From NCBI RefSeq assembly GCF_002858935.1, contig NZ_PJRT01000018.1:1-64000 (forward strand): a stretch of 64,000 nt of DNA. The letters run 5' to 3'. This DNA is from Pantoea endophytica (GTDB lineage Bacteria; Pseudomonadota; Gammaproteobacteria; Enterobacterales; Enterobacteriaceae). The notes beneath the pieces are model-generated. The model was not told where the DNA came from. It ran no database searches and saw nothing but the letters and a program-made list of their open reading frames with translations. The translations under genes and the position numbers were made by a program. Of this stretch, positions 33,646 to 44,220 are shown in pieces. How positions within the stretch are numbered: position 1 is the first letter of the stretch; each line of letters begins with the position of its first letter.

Positions 33646-35010
33646 ATGGACTACTTTCCGCTGTTTTGCCGCCTGCAAGGCAAGCGCTGTTTGCTGGTGG
33701 GCGGTGGCGATGTGGCAGAACGCAAAGCGCGTTTGCTGCTGGACGCCGGTGCCAATTTGCAGGTTGGCGCGCTGGATTTCTCTCCCGCTTTTCAGCAGTG
33801 GGCACAACAGGAAAAGTTGACCTTACTCCCCGGCGCGTTTGACGAGCGCTGGCTCGCGGATTGTTGGCTGGTGATTGCCGCCACCGATGATGATGCGGTG
33901 AATCAGCAGGTTGGCGATGCGGCTGAGCGGCGGCGCATCTTTTGCAATCTGGTGGATGCGCCGCAGGAAGCCAGCGCGATTATGCCGTCGATTGTTGATC
34001 GTTCGCCGCTGATGATCGCCGTGTCGTCTGGCGGTCGCGCGCCGGTGCTGGCGCGTTTGCTGCGTGAAAAACTTGAAGCGATGCTGCCACAACATCTCGG
34101 CGAGTTAGCGTTCCTAGCCGGATCGTTGCGCAATCGTGTGAAGCGTAGCTTTAACAGCATGGCGAAGCGGCGCGCTTTCTGGGAACGCTTCTTCGTGAGC
34201 GATCGTCTGGCGCAAACCCTGGCGAATGGTGATCGACCACGCGCCGAGCACATCGTCGAGACCTTGTTCGATGCGCCGCTGTCGCAGCAAGGCGAAGTGG
34301 TGCTGGTAGGCGCCGGGCCGGGCGATGCGGGGCTGCTGACGTTGAAAGGTTTGCAGCACATCCAGCAGGCCGATGTGGTGGTGTATGACCGCCTGGTCTC
34401 GGCGCCGATTCTTAATCTGGTCCGCCGCGATGCGGAGCGCATCTTTGTCGGCAAACAAGCCGGCAATCACTGCGTACCGCAATCGCAGATCAACCAGGTT
34501 TTACTTGAGCAGGCGCAGAGCGGCAAGCGCGTGGTGCGACTAAAAGGTGGCGATCCCTTTATCTTCGGCCGCGGCGGTGAAGAGCTGGAACTGCTGGCGC
34601 AGCACAACATCCCGTTTAGCGTGGTGCCGGGCATCACCGCCGCCTCGGGCTGTTCTGCTTACAGCGGTATTCCGCTGACGCATCGCGACCACGCGCAGAG
34701 CGTACGTTTCGTCACCGGCCATTTGCAGCAGCATGGCGAAATCGAGTGGCGCAAGCTGGCGGCTGAACAGCAAACGCTGGTGTTCTATATGGGGCTGGCG
34801 CAGGCGCCGGAAATTCAGCAGCAGCTGTTGCAACACGGCATGGATGCTGCGATGCCGGTGGCGATCGTGCAGAACGGCACCACGCCGCAGCAGCGCGTTG
34901 AGACCGCAACGCTGGCGGAACTGGCCACGCTGGCGCAGCAGTTTGCCAGTCCGGCTCTGATTATTGTTGGTCGCGTGGTGGAACTGCGTTCTCAGTTACG
35001 CTGGTTTTGA
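33646..35010 (+). CDS. cysG: Siroheme synthase (trifunctional)
   Basis: Makes siroheme for NirB and for sulfite reductase. 454 residues (E. coli 457). The N-terminal part is the NAD-dependent precorrin-2 dehydrogenase/ferrochelatase ([21 protein letters not shown]), the C-terminal part the uroporphyrinogen-III methyltransferase ([37 protein letters not shown]). Downstream of nirC as in E. coli. Its product is the cofactor of the upstream enzyme. Confidence 0.97.
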   Translation: MDYFPLFCRLQGKRCLLVGGGDVAERKARLLLDAGANLQVGALDFSPAFQQWAQQEKLTLLPGAFDERWLADCWLVIAATDDDAVNQQVGDAAERRRIFCNLVDAPQEASAIMPSIVDRSPLMIAVSSGGRAPVLARLLREKLEAMLPQHLGELAFLAGSLRNRVKRSFNSMAKRRAFWERFFVSDRLAQTLANGDRPRAEHIVETLFDAPLSQQGEVVLVGAGPGDAGLLTLKGLQHIQQADVVVYDRLVSAPILNLVRRDAERIFVGKQAGNHCVPQSQINQVLLEQAQSGKRVVRLKGGDPFIFGRGGEELELLAQHNIPFSVVPGITAASGCSAYSGIPLTHRDHAQSVRFVTGHLQQHGEIEWRKLAAEQQTLVFYMGLAQAPEIQQQLLQHGMDAAMPVAIVQNGTTPQQRVETATLAELATLAQQFASPALIIVGRVVELRSQLRWF

Positions 35011-35085
35011 AACGGCAAAAAACTGTACAGCGCTGCGCTTTGTCGCCAGACTATGGGCCATCTTTCTCGTCAATAAGGAGTTTCC

Positions 35086-35532
35086 ATGCGCGTTGCTTCA
35101 CGGGTTTGCGCGTTGTTATTGCCGTTAAGCGCGCTTGCTACCGCCGCACCGGTTACCTGGTCGAACGTGGTGGGTGAATGGCAGGTGGTGGCGGTAACGC
35201 CTAAGAAGGAAGTCGGTCAGCTTTATATCAAGAATGATCCACAGTTTATGGGCGCGCGCGTGGCGTTTAAGCCGAATGCGATCACCTGGACGCGCGGCAC
35301 TGCTGAGCGCAGCATCAATCCTTCCGTCGATAACTGCAACGTTAAACCGCGCCTGAGCGCCGCCAATGGCGCGGGCCAGGATCGTGATTTCACCTTCCGT
35401 TACGGTTTCAATGTGAGTTGTGGCAACCCGGCGTGGGGACCTGCGCCGGGCGCGGTGATCAGCGTGCTGGCTGACGGTAACGCCCGCCTGTTCTGGGATG
35501 GCGCGGAACTGGCGTTACATCGCATCAAATAA
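35086..35532 (+). CDS. Small exported protein of unknown function
   Basis: 148 residues. Residues 1-21 are a likely Sec signal peptide (MRVASRVCALLLPLSALATAA), so the mature part, about 127 residues, is periplasmic or secreted. It has the cysteines of VDNCNVKP and FNVSCGNP, which could form a disulfide, and a repeated-strand look (VVGEWQVVAVTP, ARLFWDGAELAL). I do not recognise the family. An AAGGAG ribosome site precedes the ATG. It replaces the frl/yhf genes found between cysG and trpS in E. coli K-12. Confidence 0.8.
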   Translation: MRVASRVCALLLPLSALATAAPVTWSNVVGEWQVVAVTPKKEVGQLYIKNDPQFMGARVAFKPNAITWTRGTAERSINPSVDNCNVKPRLSAANGAGQDRDFTFRYGFNVSCGNPAWGPAPGAVISVLADGNARLFWDGAELALHRIK

Positions 35533-35534
35533 AA

Positions 35535-35560
35535 AACGGCGGGTCAAATGACCCGCCGTT
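35535..35560. terminator. Bidirectional terminator between the exported-protein gene and trpS
   Basis: AACGGCGGGTC and GACCCGCCGTT form an 11-pair stem around AAAT. On the minus strand it is followed by a run of T, serving trpS; on the plus strand by CTGTTCTATT, serving the exported protein gene. Confidence 0.9.
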
Positions 35561-35581
35561 CTGTTCTATTCCGCAAACCGC

Positions 35582-36586
35582 TTACGGCTGTGCGACAAAA
35601 CCTACCGCTTCATACACTTTCTTCAGCGTTTCCTGCGCATGAGCGCGGGCTTTTGCTGCGCCATCGCGCATCACCTGATTCAGCAACTCTTCATCATTAC
35701 GGAAACGATGATAGCGCTCCTGCAGCTCGGTCAACATACCGGAAACCGCTTCAGCCACTTCACCTTTCAGATGGCCGTACATTTTGCCTTCGAACTCTTG
35801 CTCCAGCTGCGCAATGGTTTTACCGGTCACGCCCGCAAGAATATCCAGCAGGTTTGATACACCGGCTTTCTCTTTGACGTCGTAGCGCACCACTGGCGGC
35901 TCGGCGGAGTCGGTTACCGCACGTTTGATCTTCTTCACCACCGCTTTGGTGTCTTCCAGCAGACCAATCACGTTGTTACGGTTGTCGTCTGACTTGGACA
36001 TTTTTTTGGTCGGCTCAAGCAGCGACATCACGCGTGCACCCGATTTCGGAATGAACGGTTCAGGCACTTTGAACACATCGCCGTACAGCGCATTGAAACG
36101 CTGGGCGATATCGCGGCTCAGCTCCAGATGCTGCTTCTGATCTTCGCCAACCGGCACCTGATTGGTTTGATACAGCAGAATATCGGCCGCCATCAGCACC
36201 GGATAATCAAACAGGCCTGCGGTGATGTTTTCCGAGTAGCGCGCGGATTTATCTTTGAACTGCGTCATGCGGCTCAGCTCGCCAAAATAGGCGTAGCAGT
36301 TCAGCACCCAGCTCAGCTGCGCATGCTCTGGCACGTGCGACTGAACAAAGATGGTGCTCTTCGCCGGGTCGATGCCACAAGCAAGATAGAGCGCTAAGGT
36401 ATCCAGCGTGGCTTTACGCAGCGCGGTTGGATCCTGACGTACGGTGATGGCGTGCAGATCGACGATGCAGTAAATGCAGTGAAAATCATCCTGCATCTGC
36501 ACCCACTGACGCAGCGCACCCATATAGTTGCCAATGGTCAGTTCACCGGAAGGCTGGGCGCCGCTGAAAACGATGGGTTTGCTCAT
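35582..36586 (-). CDS. trpS: Tryptophanyl-tRNA synthetase
   Basis: Charges tRNA-Trp. 334 residues, the E. coli length. Class I signatures: the HIGH-like GNYMGA near residue 20 after [11 protein letters not shown], and KMSKS in [14 protein letters not shown]. It is the last gene of aroK-aroB-damX-dam-rpe-gph-trpS and starts 15 bases after gph. Confidence 0.98.
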   Translation of the reverse strand: MSKPIVFSGAQPSGELTIGNYMGALRQWVQMQDDFHCIYCIVDLHAITVRQDPTALRKATLDTLALYLACGIDPAKSTIFVQSHVPEHAQLSWVLNCYAYFGELSRMTQFKDKSARYSENITAGLFDYPVLMAADILLYQTNQVPVGEDQKQHLELSRDIAQRFNALYGDVFKVPEPFIPKSGARVMSLLEPTKKMSKSDDNRNNVIGLLEDTKAVVKKIKRAVTDSAEPPVVRYDVKEKAGVSNLLDILAGVTGKTIAQLEQEFEGKMYGHLKGEVAEAVSGMLTELQERYHRFRNDEELLNQVMRDGAAKARAHAQETLKKVYEAVGFVAQP

Positions 36587-36601
36587 GTTATGTCCTGATA
36601 A

Positions 36602-37279
36602 TCACAGCCCGATAGCGGGCAAAAGTTCGTCAAAAGAGTCGAGAGTTAAATCGGGTTGGCTGGTAGCAATCGGCTCGCCGTAGTTGTAGCCGAATGTCAT
36701 ACCGATGTTCGGTACGCCTGCCGCCTGGGCCGCGAGAATATCATTGCGAGAATCGCCGACAAACAGCAATTGTCCCGGAAGCACGCCAAAATGGCCAAGG
36801 ACGAGGAAAATGGCCGCCGGATGGGGCTTTTTCACAATTACGTCGTCACCGCCGATAATCTGCGTGAAGTACTCAGCAATCCCGAGCGACTTCAGCAGCG
36901 GCGCCACAAATGGCGTTGGCTTGTTGGTGACGATCGCCAACGGCAGGCCTTTCGCCTGCAAGGCCGCCAGCGTCTCTACTACCTGCGGGAACAGCGTACT
37001 GCCCGCTTCTACCGTTTGCGCGTAATATTTGTCAAACAGCGCACGCGCATCGCGTTGCTCTTCGGCATGCGGCTCGCGTCCCAGCGCCCAGGTCAGCGCG
37101 CGGGTCATCATCACGTCAGCGCCGTTACCAATCCAGGTAGAAGCCAATGCCAAACCCGGCGGCGGCAGCTGCAGATCGCTCAGCGCATGATCGATGGCTT
37201 GTGCCAGGCCCGGCGCGCTATCGACCAGCGTACCGTCGAGGTCAAACGCCAGCGCGCGGATATCAGTGAAATGAGCCAT
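36602..37279 (-). CDS. gph: Phosphoglycolate phosphatase
   Basis: HAD-family enzyme removing 2-phosphoglycolate produced by DNA repair. 225 residues from [20 protein letters not shown]. The catalytic DLDGT is at the N-terminus, and TNKP and [10 protein letters not shown] supply motifs II and III. It is shorter than E. coli Gph (252), mainly because a charged insertion in the cap domain is missing. The start overlaps the rpe stop by 17 bases. Confidence 0.94.
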   Translation of the reverse strand: MAHFTDIRALAFDLDGTLVDSAPGLAQAIDHALSDLQLPPPGLALASTWIGNGADVMMTRALTWALGREPHAEEQRDARALFDKYYAQTVEAGSTLFPQVVETLAALQAKGLPLAIVTNKPTPFVAPLLKSLGIAEYFTQIIGGDDVIVKKPHPAAIFLVLGHFGVLPGQLLFVGDSRNDILAAQAAGVPNIGMTFGYNYGEPIATSQPDLTLDSFDELLPAIGL

Positions 37280-37946
37280 TAACTTTCTCCAGTTCGCCAC
37301 GCATTTCATCGATCACTTTTTTGTAATCCGGATGACCGAAGATCGCGGAACCGGCAACAAACATATCGGCACCGGCGGCAGCAATCTGGCCGATGTTATC
37401 GATTTTCACGCCGCCATCCACTTCCAGACGAATGTTGTAGCCACTCTCATCAATCAGGCGACGCGCCTGACGCAGTTTGTCGAGCGTACCGGGAATGAAG
37501 GATTGACCGCCAAAGCCTGGGTTCACCGACATCAGCAGAATGATGTCCAGCTTATCCATTACATAATCGAGGTAGTGGAGCGGCGTCGCAGGGTTGAACA
37601 CCAGACCCGCTTTGCAACCATGCTCTTTGATCAGCTGCAGCGTGCGATCAACATGCTCGCTGGCTTCCGGGTGGAAAGTGATGAAGGTGGCGCCCGCTTT
37701 AGCGAATTCCGGGATCAATGCATCCACAGGTTTAACCATCAGATGCACATCAATAGGTGCAGTGATGCCGTAATCGCGCAGCGCTTTAAGCACCATCGGC
37801 CCCATCGTCAGATTGGGAACGTAGTGGTTATCCATCACATCGAAATGGACCACATCACCACCTGCCGCCAGCGCTTTGGCCGTGTCTTCACCCAAACGCG
37901 CGAAGTCAGCAGCCAGAATTGATGGGGCCAGTAAAAATTGTTTCAT
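37263..37946 (-). CDS. rpe: Ribulose-phosphate 3-epimerase
   Basis: Interconverts ribulose 5-phosphate and xylulose 5-phosphate in the pentose phosphate pathway. 227 residues from [21 protein letters not shown] (E. coli 225). TIM-barrel motifs with metal ligands are present: [33 protein letters not shown] and LEVDGGV. The frame runs 57 codons further upstream toward dam, but that stretch has no conserved sequence. Confidence 0.98.
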   Translation of the reverse strand: MKQFLLAPSILAADFARLGEDTAKALAAGGDVVHFDVMDNHYVPNLTMGPMVLKALRDYGITAPIDVHLMVKPVDALIPEFAKAGATFITFHPEASEHVDRTLQLIKEHGCKAGLVFNPATPLHYLDYVMDKLDIILLMSVNPGFGGQSFIPGTLDKLRQARRLIDESGYNIRLEVDGGVKIDNIGQIAAAGADMFVAGSAIFGHPDYKKVIDEMRGELEKVNGSFH

Positions 37947-38011
37947 CCGATTCTCCCAATTTTGTGCGCCAGCCTGAGCTGGCGTAATGCCTTGGTCGCG
38001 GACGAAACAGG

Positions 38012-38824
38012 CTAGCGGAAAAGCGCTAGCAGTTCGTCGACTTGCGTGCGACCACTTATGCTTCGGCTGATGGAACGCCGGGCTTTGACTATGTGTAAAT
38101 CCGCATTCTGATACCACTCACGCGTGAGTACCGTATCGTGGTTTGAAATCAGTACCGGGATGCGATTTTGCTGCGAAAGCTTATTGGCTAACTCAGCCAG
38201 ATGCTGCTGCTCGCGCAGACTAAAACTGTTGGTGTGGTAAGCGGTAAAATTCGCTGTCGCCGAAAGCGGTGCATACGGCGGATCGCAATAAACCACTGAG
38301 CCTTCAACGGCGTTGTTCAGAGTAACATCGTACGATTCACAGACAAAGGTCGCTTTTTGCGCCCGTTCGGCAAACCAGAGCAGCTCCGCTTCCGGGAAGT
38401 ACGGCTTGCGATACCGGCCAAAAGGCACGTTAAACTCACCGCGCAAATTGTAGCGGCACAGACCGTTATAACCGTGTCGATTGAGATACAGAAACAGCAC
38501 CGCGCGCTGATATTCATCTTTGCTCGCATTAAAGGCGATGCGCTGCGCGTAGTAGGTTTCTGCCGTGTTGCCTTCAGCGTTGAAAAGCTGGCGCGCGTCT
38601 TCAATGAAAGCCGCGGTACGCGTTTTGACGATGTTATACAGATTGATGAGATCACCGTTGATGTCCGCCAGGTGATAGCGGTCATAGTCGGTGTTGAGGA
38701 ACACGGAACCGGCGCCGACAAAGGGTTCGATTAGACAATCACCTTGTGGCAAATGACGACGGATGTCATCGAGGAGCGGGTATTTCCCTCCGGCCCATTT
38801 CAGGAAAGCGCGATTTTTTTTCAT
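38012..38824 (-). CDS. dam: DNA adenine methylase Dam
   Basis: Methylates adenine in GATC and so guides mismatch repair, replication timing and regulation. 270 residues (E. coli 278). AdoMet motif FVGAGS is at residues 35-40 and the catalytic DPPY at 181-184. It belongs to the alpha class of N6-adenine methylases. Position between damX and rpe is as in E. coli, so it is the housekeeping Dam. Confidence 0.97.
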   Translation of the reverse strand: MKKNRAFLKWAGGKYPLLDDIRRHLPQGDCLIEPFVGAGSVFLNTDYDRYHLADINGDLINLYNIVKTRTAAFIEDARQLFNAEGNTAETYYAQRIAFNASKDEYQRAVLFLYLNRHGYNGLCRYNLRGEFNVPFGRYRKPYFPEAELLWFAERAQKATFVCESYDVTLNNAVEGSVVYCDPPYAPLSATANFTAYHTNSFSLREQQHLAELANKLSQQNRIPVLISNHDTVLTREWYQNADLHIVKARRSISRSISGRTQVDELLALFR

Positions 38825-38887
38825 GCTGTCGTGGTTATTACATCTTAATTATTGGCTGTGGTGGAACCGACAGCAGCTCTGCGCTTT

Positions 38888-38913
38888 AAACGGGGCCGCA
38901 TTTTTGCGGCCCC
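38888..38913 (-). terminator. Hairpin between damX and dam
   Basis: GGGGCCGCA and TGCGGCCCC form a nine-pair stem around four bases, just after the damX stop. Followed on the minus strand by GTTTAAA, a weak T-run. It may reduce damX transcripts entering dam. Confidence 0.6.
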
Positions 38914-38921
38914 ACATCTCA

Positions 38922-39959
38922 TTACTGGCTTTCTTTCTTCACCTGGCTAAGCGGTTTTACCCACGGATTGGCCGCACGTACTTCCGCTGGCAGCGATGCC
39001 ACGGCGCGTTTCGCATCGGCTGGCGTGGCGTAAGCGCCGCTCACCAACACATACCAAGGTTCGCCGTTACGCGTGGTTTTATACACGTGATAACCGCTCA
39101 GGTTCTGTTTTCTCGCCCAGGCGTTCAGGCTCTCTTCTTTCGACGCACCGCTCAACTGCAGCGTATAGTTTCCGCCCGACGGCAACGATTTGCTGGCACC
39201 GCTCGCACTGGCAGGCGCGGGATTACGCGTCGCGGTGGTGCGGGTGTTGTTCTCTTTCACAGCTGCTGGTTTAGTGGCGGTCGGTGTTTTATGCGGCGTC
39301 GACGCGTGCGTCTCGCGTGTACCGTTGTTGCTGGTGCGCGCGGGGGTTTCTGAACGCATGGCTGGCGGCGTGATCGCTTTACCGTTGCCGCTGACTGTGG
39401 CCGGCGCGGTTGGCAGCGAGCTATTACCCTGCGCGCCTTGTGCTGCGGCATCGACAGAACCTTGCTGATTGTTCAGCGCACTATTGAGATCGCCCGGCAG
39501 CGTGACACGTTGTTGGTTAGCTGGCGTATCCACAGGCGCAGCTTGCGTCGGCGTCGAGGAGACCGATGGCATCGAGATGGATTGACCATCGCTGCCCGCT
39601 GGTGCAGTTGTGCCCGCGGTGTTTTGCGCTGCGCTGCCTTCAGCAGAAGGCGTGGCGTTTTGCTGGCCGCTCATGGACGTCGATCCCGAAAGGTCGATGT
39701 TCTTTTCGCTGCCACCGGCAGAAGGTGCCGCGCCATTATTTGCGGTATTGGTTGCGGGTTTCTTCTCGTCTGGGCCGGTTAATGCTGAACCAATCCCCAG
39801 CACCACCAACAGCAGAACCAAAATACCAATGCCCATCATCATATGTTGACGGGAAACCGGTACTTTCACTTTCGGCGCAGAAGACGATTTGCGTGGCCGC
39901 GTCGGACGGCGGTCACTGGCGTCAGGTTTTAACTCGTCTTCCGGTTTGAACTCATCCAT
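38922..39959 (-). CDS. damX: Cell division protein DamX (SPOR domain)
   Basis: Single-pass inner-membrane protein that goes to the septum by binding denuded peptidoglycan. 345 residues, shorter than E. coli (428). A basic cytoplasmic N-terminus, one membrane helix at about 39-60 (MMMGIGILVLLLVVLGIGSAL), a long low-complexity periplasmic linker rich in Ala, Thr, Ser, Pro and Asn, and a C-terminal SPOR domain from about 262 (GGNYTLQLSGASKEESLNAW). The length difference lies in the linker. Confidence 0.95.
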   Translation of the reverse strand: MDEFKPEDELKPDASDRRPTRPRKSSSAPKVKVPVSRQHMMMGIGILVLLLVVLGIGSALTGPDEKKPATNTANNGAAPSAGGSEKNIDLSGSTSMSGQQNATPSAEGSAAQNTAGTTAPAGSDGQSISMPSVSSTPTQAAPVDTPANQQRVTLPGDLNSALNNQQGSVDAAAQGAQGNSSLPTAPATVSGNGKAITPPAMRSETPARTSNNGTRETHASTPHKTPTATKPAAVKENNTRTTATRNPAPASASGASKSLPSGGNYTLQLSGASKEESLNAWARKQNLSGYHVYKTTRNGEPWYVLVSGAYATPADAKRAVASLPAEVRAANPWVKPLSQVKKESQ

Positions 39960-40023
39960 TTAGCCTCCTCCGTAAAACGACGCGCTTCCCACACGCCGCA
40001 TCACCACTCATCACTTCTAATAA

Positions 40024-41112
40024 TCAGGGTTTCTGGCAATCGTTAATTGCTGCCAGCACCATATCATGAGCCACACCGCCACGCACTTCAGAGCGGCCAA
40101 TAGCGAGAGGCAGCACCAGACGCAGCTCGCCCGCCAGCACTTTCTTATCGCGCATCATGTGTGGCAAATAATCTTCCGCCGCCATGCTCGCCGGGCCATG
40201 TACAGGCAAACCAGCACGCAACAGCAGCGCGATAATGCGATCGGTTTCAACCGAGGTGAACTGCCCTAAACGTTCAGCGGTACGTGCGGCCATCACCATG
40301 CCAGCCGACACCGCTTCGCCGTGCAGCCAGTTGCCGTAGCCCATGTGCGCTTCAATCGCATGACCAAAAGTATGGCCCAGATTGAGCAGTGCACGTACGC
40401 CGGTTTCGCGCTCATCAGCCGCAACCACTTCGGCTTTAAGCTCGCAGCAACGACGGATGCAGTAAGCCAGGGCTTTTTCATCTAGCGCCAGCAGAGCATC
40501 AAGATTTTGCTCTAGCCACTGGAAGAATTCGCCATCAAGGATAATGCCGTATTTGATCACTTCCGCCAGACCGGACGCTAATTCGCGCGGTGGCAGAGTG
40601 GCCAGGCAATGAGTATCCACTACGACAGACGCGGGCTGATAAAACGCCCCAATCATGTTTTTGCCGAGTGGATGGTTTACCGCGGTTTTTCCACCGACGG
40701 AGGAGTCAACCTGAGACAACAACGTGGTCGGCACCTGAATAAAGCGCACGCCACGCTGATAGCTGGCTGCAGCAAATCCGGTCAAGTCACCAATCACGCC
40801 ACCACCGAGTGCAATCAACGTGGTATCACGACCGTGCGGCTTTTTCAGCAGCGCGGTGAATACCTCGTCCATGACCGCCAGGGTTTTGTACTGCTCACCA
40901 TCAGGCAAAATGACCTGATCTACCTTAATGCCGGCATTGCTGAGCAGCGCTGACAGGGGTTCAAGATAGATCGGCGCCAGGGTCTGGTTTGTCACCAGCA
41001 TGGCATTGTCGCCTGCTTTGAGCGGCCAAAAAGAAGCCGGATCGTTAAACAGTCCGGCAGCGATGGTGATGGGGTAACTGCGATCCCCGAGTGAGACAGT
41101 GATCTTCTCCAT
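40024..41112 (-). CDS. aroB: 3-dehydroquinate synthase
   Basis: Second step of the shikimate pathway: DAHP to 3-dehydroquinate, using NAD+ and a divalent metal. 362 residues, the E. coli length. NAD-binding loop [19 protein letters not shown] and metal ligands in [26 protein letters not shown] and [12 protein letters not shown] are visible. It follows aroK after 39 bases. Confidence 0.98.
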   Translation of the reverse strand: MEKITVSLGDRSYPITIAAGLFNDPASFWPLKAGDNAMLVTNQTLAPIYLEPLSALLSNAGIKVDQVILPDGEQYKTLAVMDEVFTALLKKPHGRDTTLIALGGGVIGDLTGFAAASYQRGVRFIQVPTTLLSQVDSSVGGKTAVNHPLGKNMIGAFYQPASVVVDTHCLATLPPRELASGLAEVIKYGIILDGEFFQWLEQNLDALLALDEKALAYCIRRCCELKAEVVAADERETGVRALLNLGHTFGHAIEAHMGYGNWLHGEAVSAGMVMAARTAERLGQFTSVETDRIIALLLRAGLPVHGPASMAAEDYLPHMMRDKKVLAGELRLVLPLAIGRSEVRGGVAHDMVLAAINDCQKP

Positions 41113-41151
41113 GATGACCGATACCTATTGCTGAGCCCTCAGGGCGCTGGA

Positions 41152-41673
41152 TTAGTTCTTTTCCAGCATGTTGATGATCTGATTGGCCACCACTTTTGCA
41201 CTCTGATCGTCAGTGCGAATAGTGACATCAGCGATCTCTTCATAAAGCGGATTACGTTCACCAGCTAGCGCTTCCAGTACTTCGCGCGGCGGTGATTCAA
41301 CCTGCAACAGCGGACGCTTTTTATCACGCTGGGTTCGTGCAAGTTGCTTTTCGATGGTGGTTTCAAGGTATACGACCACACCGCGGGCGGAGAGACGATT
41401 ACGGGTCTCGCGGGATTTGACTGAGCCGCCACCGGTCGCGAGGACAATGCCTTGCTTCTCGGTCAGCTCATTAATGATCTTTTCTTCACGATCGCGGAAG
41501 CCTTCTTCGCCTTCCACATCAAATACCCAGCCTACATCCGCTCCGGTGCGTCGCTCAATTTCCTGATCGGAATCGAAAAATTCCATATTGAGTTGCTGAG
41601 CCAACTGACGACCAATAGTGCTTTTGCCGGCACCCATCGGCCCAACCAGAAAGATATTGCGTTTCTCTGCCAT
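41152..41673 (-). CDS. aroK: Shikimate kinase I
   Basis: Phosphorylates shikimate at the 3-hydroxyl. 173 residues from [19 protein letters not shown], the E. coli length; P-loop at residues 11-19, shikimate-binding [11 protein letters not shown] and GGGSV. A longer frame to 41793 is not conserved. First gene of the aroKB-damX-dam-rpe-gph-trpS cluster. Confidence 0.98.
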   Translation of the reverse strand: MAEKRNIFLVGPMGAGKSTIGRQLAQQLNMEFFDSDQEIERRTGADVGWVFDVEGEEGFRDREEKIINELTEKQGIVLATGGGSVKSRETRNRLSARGVVVYLETTIEKQLARTQRDKKRPLLQVESPPREVLEALAGERNPLYEEIADVTIRTDDQSAKVVANQIINMLEKN

Positions 41674-42154
41674 TTTATCGGTATTACTAAGAATTCGTTG
41701 ATGATACCCCGCGTTCAGCATAGCTGGCGGGACAGGAACTGAGACCTCATGAGCGTTAACAAGAGTCAGACGGAAAATTATCTCAACACTCATGGCCGTT
41801 TGGCAACCGAATAAATTGCCCCCGGCGACCTCTTAACAGGACCGGTCTGTGGTTCGCGAGACGGTAACGCACCTCCGCTGATCCGCTATATTTCGTGCTA
41901 CAGGCACGCTGGCCGGGGTCATCCACTGTCATCGCTTACCGATGTAAGCACAGTGCATTCACTCATTTAACGTCTTACTGGAGCTCGAATTATTTTGGCG
42001 ATATTTCTTTTGACGTCAGTATCGCTTGTGACTAACGTCATTCGGAAGGTTATTCTGCCGCGTTCCGTTACACCGTTTTGAAAATCGCTAAACCTTGTAA
42101 GCTAATTCCAGCCCTGCGTCAACGCAGTTGGCCTCACAGAACGAATTTTCCGCT
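41674..42154. other. Long spacer between hofQ and aroK
   Basis: 481 bases, no gene of convincing quality. This must contain the aroK promoter on the minus strand and the end of the hof operon transcript. It includes small inverted repeats such as TGTAAGCACAGTGCATTCAC near 41943-41962. No promoter could be named confidently by eye. Confidence 0.5.
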
Positions 42155-43414
42155 TTATCCGGCAGTAAGCGCTGCTTCCCTGACCAGTCTGGGAGTAATA
42201 AAGATCACCAGCTCCTTTTTCTTCTGCTCATCAGTTTGCTGACGGAACAAATTCCCTAATAAAGGCATATCGCCCAGCCAGGGCACGCGTTTTTCGCTCT
42301 GCGTACGCTGCTGCTGGAAAATGCCGCCCAGCGCTAAAGTTTCGCCATCGCGCAGCGTCACTTGAGTCTCGATCTCCTGCTTATCAATGCTCAGCACCTG
42401 GTTGTCGCCAATGTTTACACTGCGCCCTGGCAAGTTCTGGCTCAGCCGCAGTTTGAGCTGGATGCGGCCATTTCCCAGCACCACCGGCGTCACTTCCATG
42501 CCTAAAACCGCTTCCTTAAATTCAATGGCGGTGGCACCGCTGTTGCCCGATTTCACCTCATAAGGGATTTCCGTGCCCTGTTTGATGCTGGCGGTTTGCT
42601 GATGCGAGGTAAACAAGCGCGGACTGGCGATGATTTCGATTTGGTTCTCCTGCTCCAGCGCACTCAGTTCCAGGTTGAGCAGTTCGCCGCTGACCTGGCC
42701 CAGCGTCACGCCCGCGCGAAACGCCGGATTACTCACCGCAAGAGGAATCTCGAGCAGCGGGTTGCGCAACGCCTGCGTTACCACTTCTGCCGGTGACGTG
42801 CCCCAGTTAACACCTAACTCGCGCAGGTGCTCTTCATTGATGGTGACGATATGTGCCGCGAGCTCAACCTGCTCGAGCGGCAAATCCAGCGCTTTTAACC
42901 AGCGCTCGGTGTCACGCAATGCCTCAGCCGTATCGCGTAGCAGCAAACTGTTGGTGCGGCTATCGACCGTGACGCTACCACGCGGCGTCATCAACGAGCG
43001 TTCGGCTTGCAGGCTGCGGTAAATATCGCTGGCGCTGGCGTAATGCAGCGTCACGGTTTGTTGTTCCAGCGGCGTTTGCTGCTTCTCCTCCTCACGCTCC
43101 ACCTTTTCCTGTTGCGCCTGCTGCTGCTGCCAGCTTTCCGGATAGACCAGCAAAACGCCCTCTTCCTGCACCACGGTGAGTTTTGCCAGCTGCGTTACCA
43201 GCGCGAGCGCGCGATCCCAGCCGACATTGTCTAAGCGCAGCGACAGCCGACCTTCAACGCCCGGCGCAATTAACAGGTTGGTCTGCTGATAATCTGCCAG
43301 CGCCTGCAAAATGCGTTCAACCGGCGCATCATCAAACGTCAGACTTAATCGGTCGTCGTTAGCGCGCAGCGGCATGCTTAGACACAGCAGCATCAGTAAC
43401 GTCATCCATTTCAT
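42155..43414 (-). CDS. hofQ: DNA uptake secretin HofQ (PilQ-like)
   Basis: Outer-membrane secretin of the type IV pilus/competence type. 419 residues (E. coli 412) with a signal peptide (MKWMTLLMLLCLSMPLRA), an STN/N0 domain (LTFDDAPVERILQALADYQ), an N1 domain and the C-terminal secretin domain (GTEIPYEV, VTPVVLGNGRIQLKLRL, LAVGGIF-like LALGGIF). In E. coli it is needed to use DNA as a nutrient. The start overlaps hofP by 56 bases. Confidence 0.95.
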   Translation of the reverse strand: MKWMTLLMLLCLSMPLRANDDRLSLTFDDAPVERILQALADYQQTNLLIAPGVEGRLSLRLDNVGWDRALALVTQLAKLTVVQEEGVLLVYPESWQQQQAQQEKVEREEEKQQTPLEQQTVTLHYASASDIYRSLQAERSLMTPRGSVTVDSRTNSLLLRDTAEALRDTERWLKALDLPLEQVELAAHIVTINEEHLRELGVNWGTSPAEVVTQALRNPLLEIPLAVSNPAFRAGVTLGQVSGELLNLELSALEQENQIEIIASPRLFTSHQQTASIKQGTEIPYEVKSGNSGATAIEFKEAVLGMEVTPVVLGNGRIQLKLRLSQNLPGRSVNIGDNQVLSIDKQEIETQVTLRDGETLALGGIFQQQRTQSEKRVPWLGDMPLLGNLFRQQTDEQKKKELVIFITPRLVREAALTAG

Positions 43415-43742
43415 AAAAACCTCCTTTTATTACCCATGTGATTTGCTGTGGCGTGCAGCTTTGTGCTGCGCTCAACACCAGCATGCGCGACGTAAGCTGC
43501 ACGACTTGCCAGGGCGGCTGGGGAAAAGGCGCTTGATTATCCAGCCGATGGCTTTTGCCTTGAGGTGACACCAGCCACGCCACGTAGTGCGGCGCCGTGC
43601 CAATAATGCCCTGTAAGCGCCAGCCTTCTGGCGCAGCAACCTGCGTCTGACATAGCGTTGCTGCCAGCGGCTGGAAAGGATCGCGCGCCAGCGCCAGCGA
43701 GCTACAAAGCCACAACAGCAAGGCGCTACTCCGCATCGTCAC
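43359..43742 (-). CDS. hofP: HofP (PilP-like) DNA utilisation protein
   Basis: 127 residues (E. coli 134). A signal-like N-terminus (MRSSALLLWLCSSLALA) is followed by DPFQPLAATLC, which resembles the start of PilP proteins. Sequence is poorly conserved beyond that, so the call rests mostly on its place between hofO and hofQ. Starts at 43742 or 43736 are both possible; it overlaps hofO by 17 or 11 bases and hofQ by 56. Confidence 0.85.
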   Translation of the reverse strand: MTMRSSALLLWLCSSLALARDPFQPLAATLCQTQVAAPEGWRLQGIIGTAPHYVAWLVSPQGKSHRLDNQAPFPQPPWQVVQLTSRMLVLSAAQSCTPQQITWVIKGGFYEMDDVTDAAVSKHAAAR

Positions 43743-44220
43743 TCTCCAGCCACAGTTGCGTGTTCAATACGCCTTGCTCGGCTTGCAGCTGAAAGCGTTG
43801 TGGCACCGGTAATCGGGTGCTGGCTAGTTCACTAAACAGCGGCAGAAATTGCGGCCAGGCAAGCCTTAACTGCAACTGCTGCGGCTGGCTATCCGGATGC
43901 CAGGCTTCCAGCTGATTGCCGCGCGCTGCCACGATTCGCTCCAGCGTTTGCTGAGTGCCGGTATCCTTCGTGGGTTGCTGCAGCAGGCTAATCTCGCTCT
44001 GCAACACATCAATCGCCGGAAGTGAAGCCAGCTGTTGCAACCGCTGTTGCTGCTGTTGACGCATCTGTTCCAGCTGCCGCGCTTGCGCTTCACGCATCTG
44101 CTGCTGCGGACGAAGCAGCACGATCCACGTCAGCGCAAACAGCCCCAGCGATAATGTCAAAAGTCCCAGCATGCGCAGCGGCAGCGTGAGCATCAGCCAG
44201 CGCTGCAGGAGTTCATTCAT
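43726..44220 (-). CDS. hofO: HofO (PilO-like) DNA utilisation protein
   Basis: 164 residues (E. coli 146). A short cytoplasmic end, one membrane helix at about 16-36 (LLTLSLGLFALTWIVLL), then a Gln-rich coiled coil (residues 40-70) and a small C-terminal domain. Topology and position match PilO, which pairs with PilN in the inner-membrane platform. It overlaps hofN by eight bases. Confidence 0.88.
   Translation of the reverse strand: MNELLQRWLMLTLPLRMLGLLTLSLGLFALTWIVLLRPQQQMREAQARQLEQMRQQQQQRLQQLASLPAIDVLQSEISLLQQPTKDTGTQQTLERIVAARGNQLEAWHPDSQPQQLQLRLAWPQFLPLFSELASTRLPVPQRFQLQAEQGVLNTQLWLESDDAE

Noticed and set aside
37947..38117. Upstream extension of rpe
   Set aside because: Overlaps the end of dam and shows no conserved residues; rpe starts at 37946.
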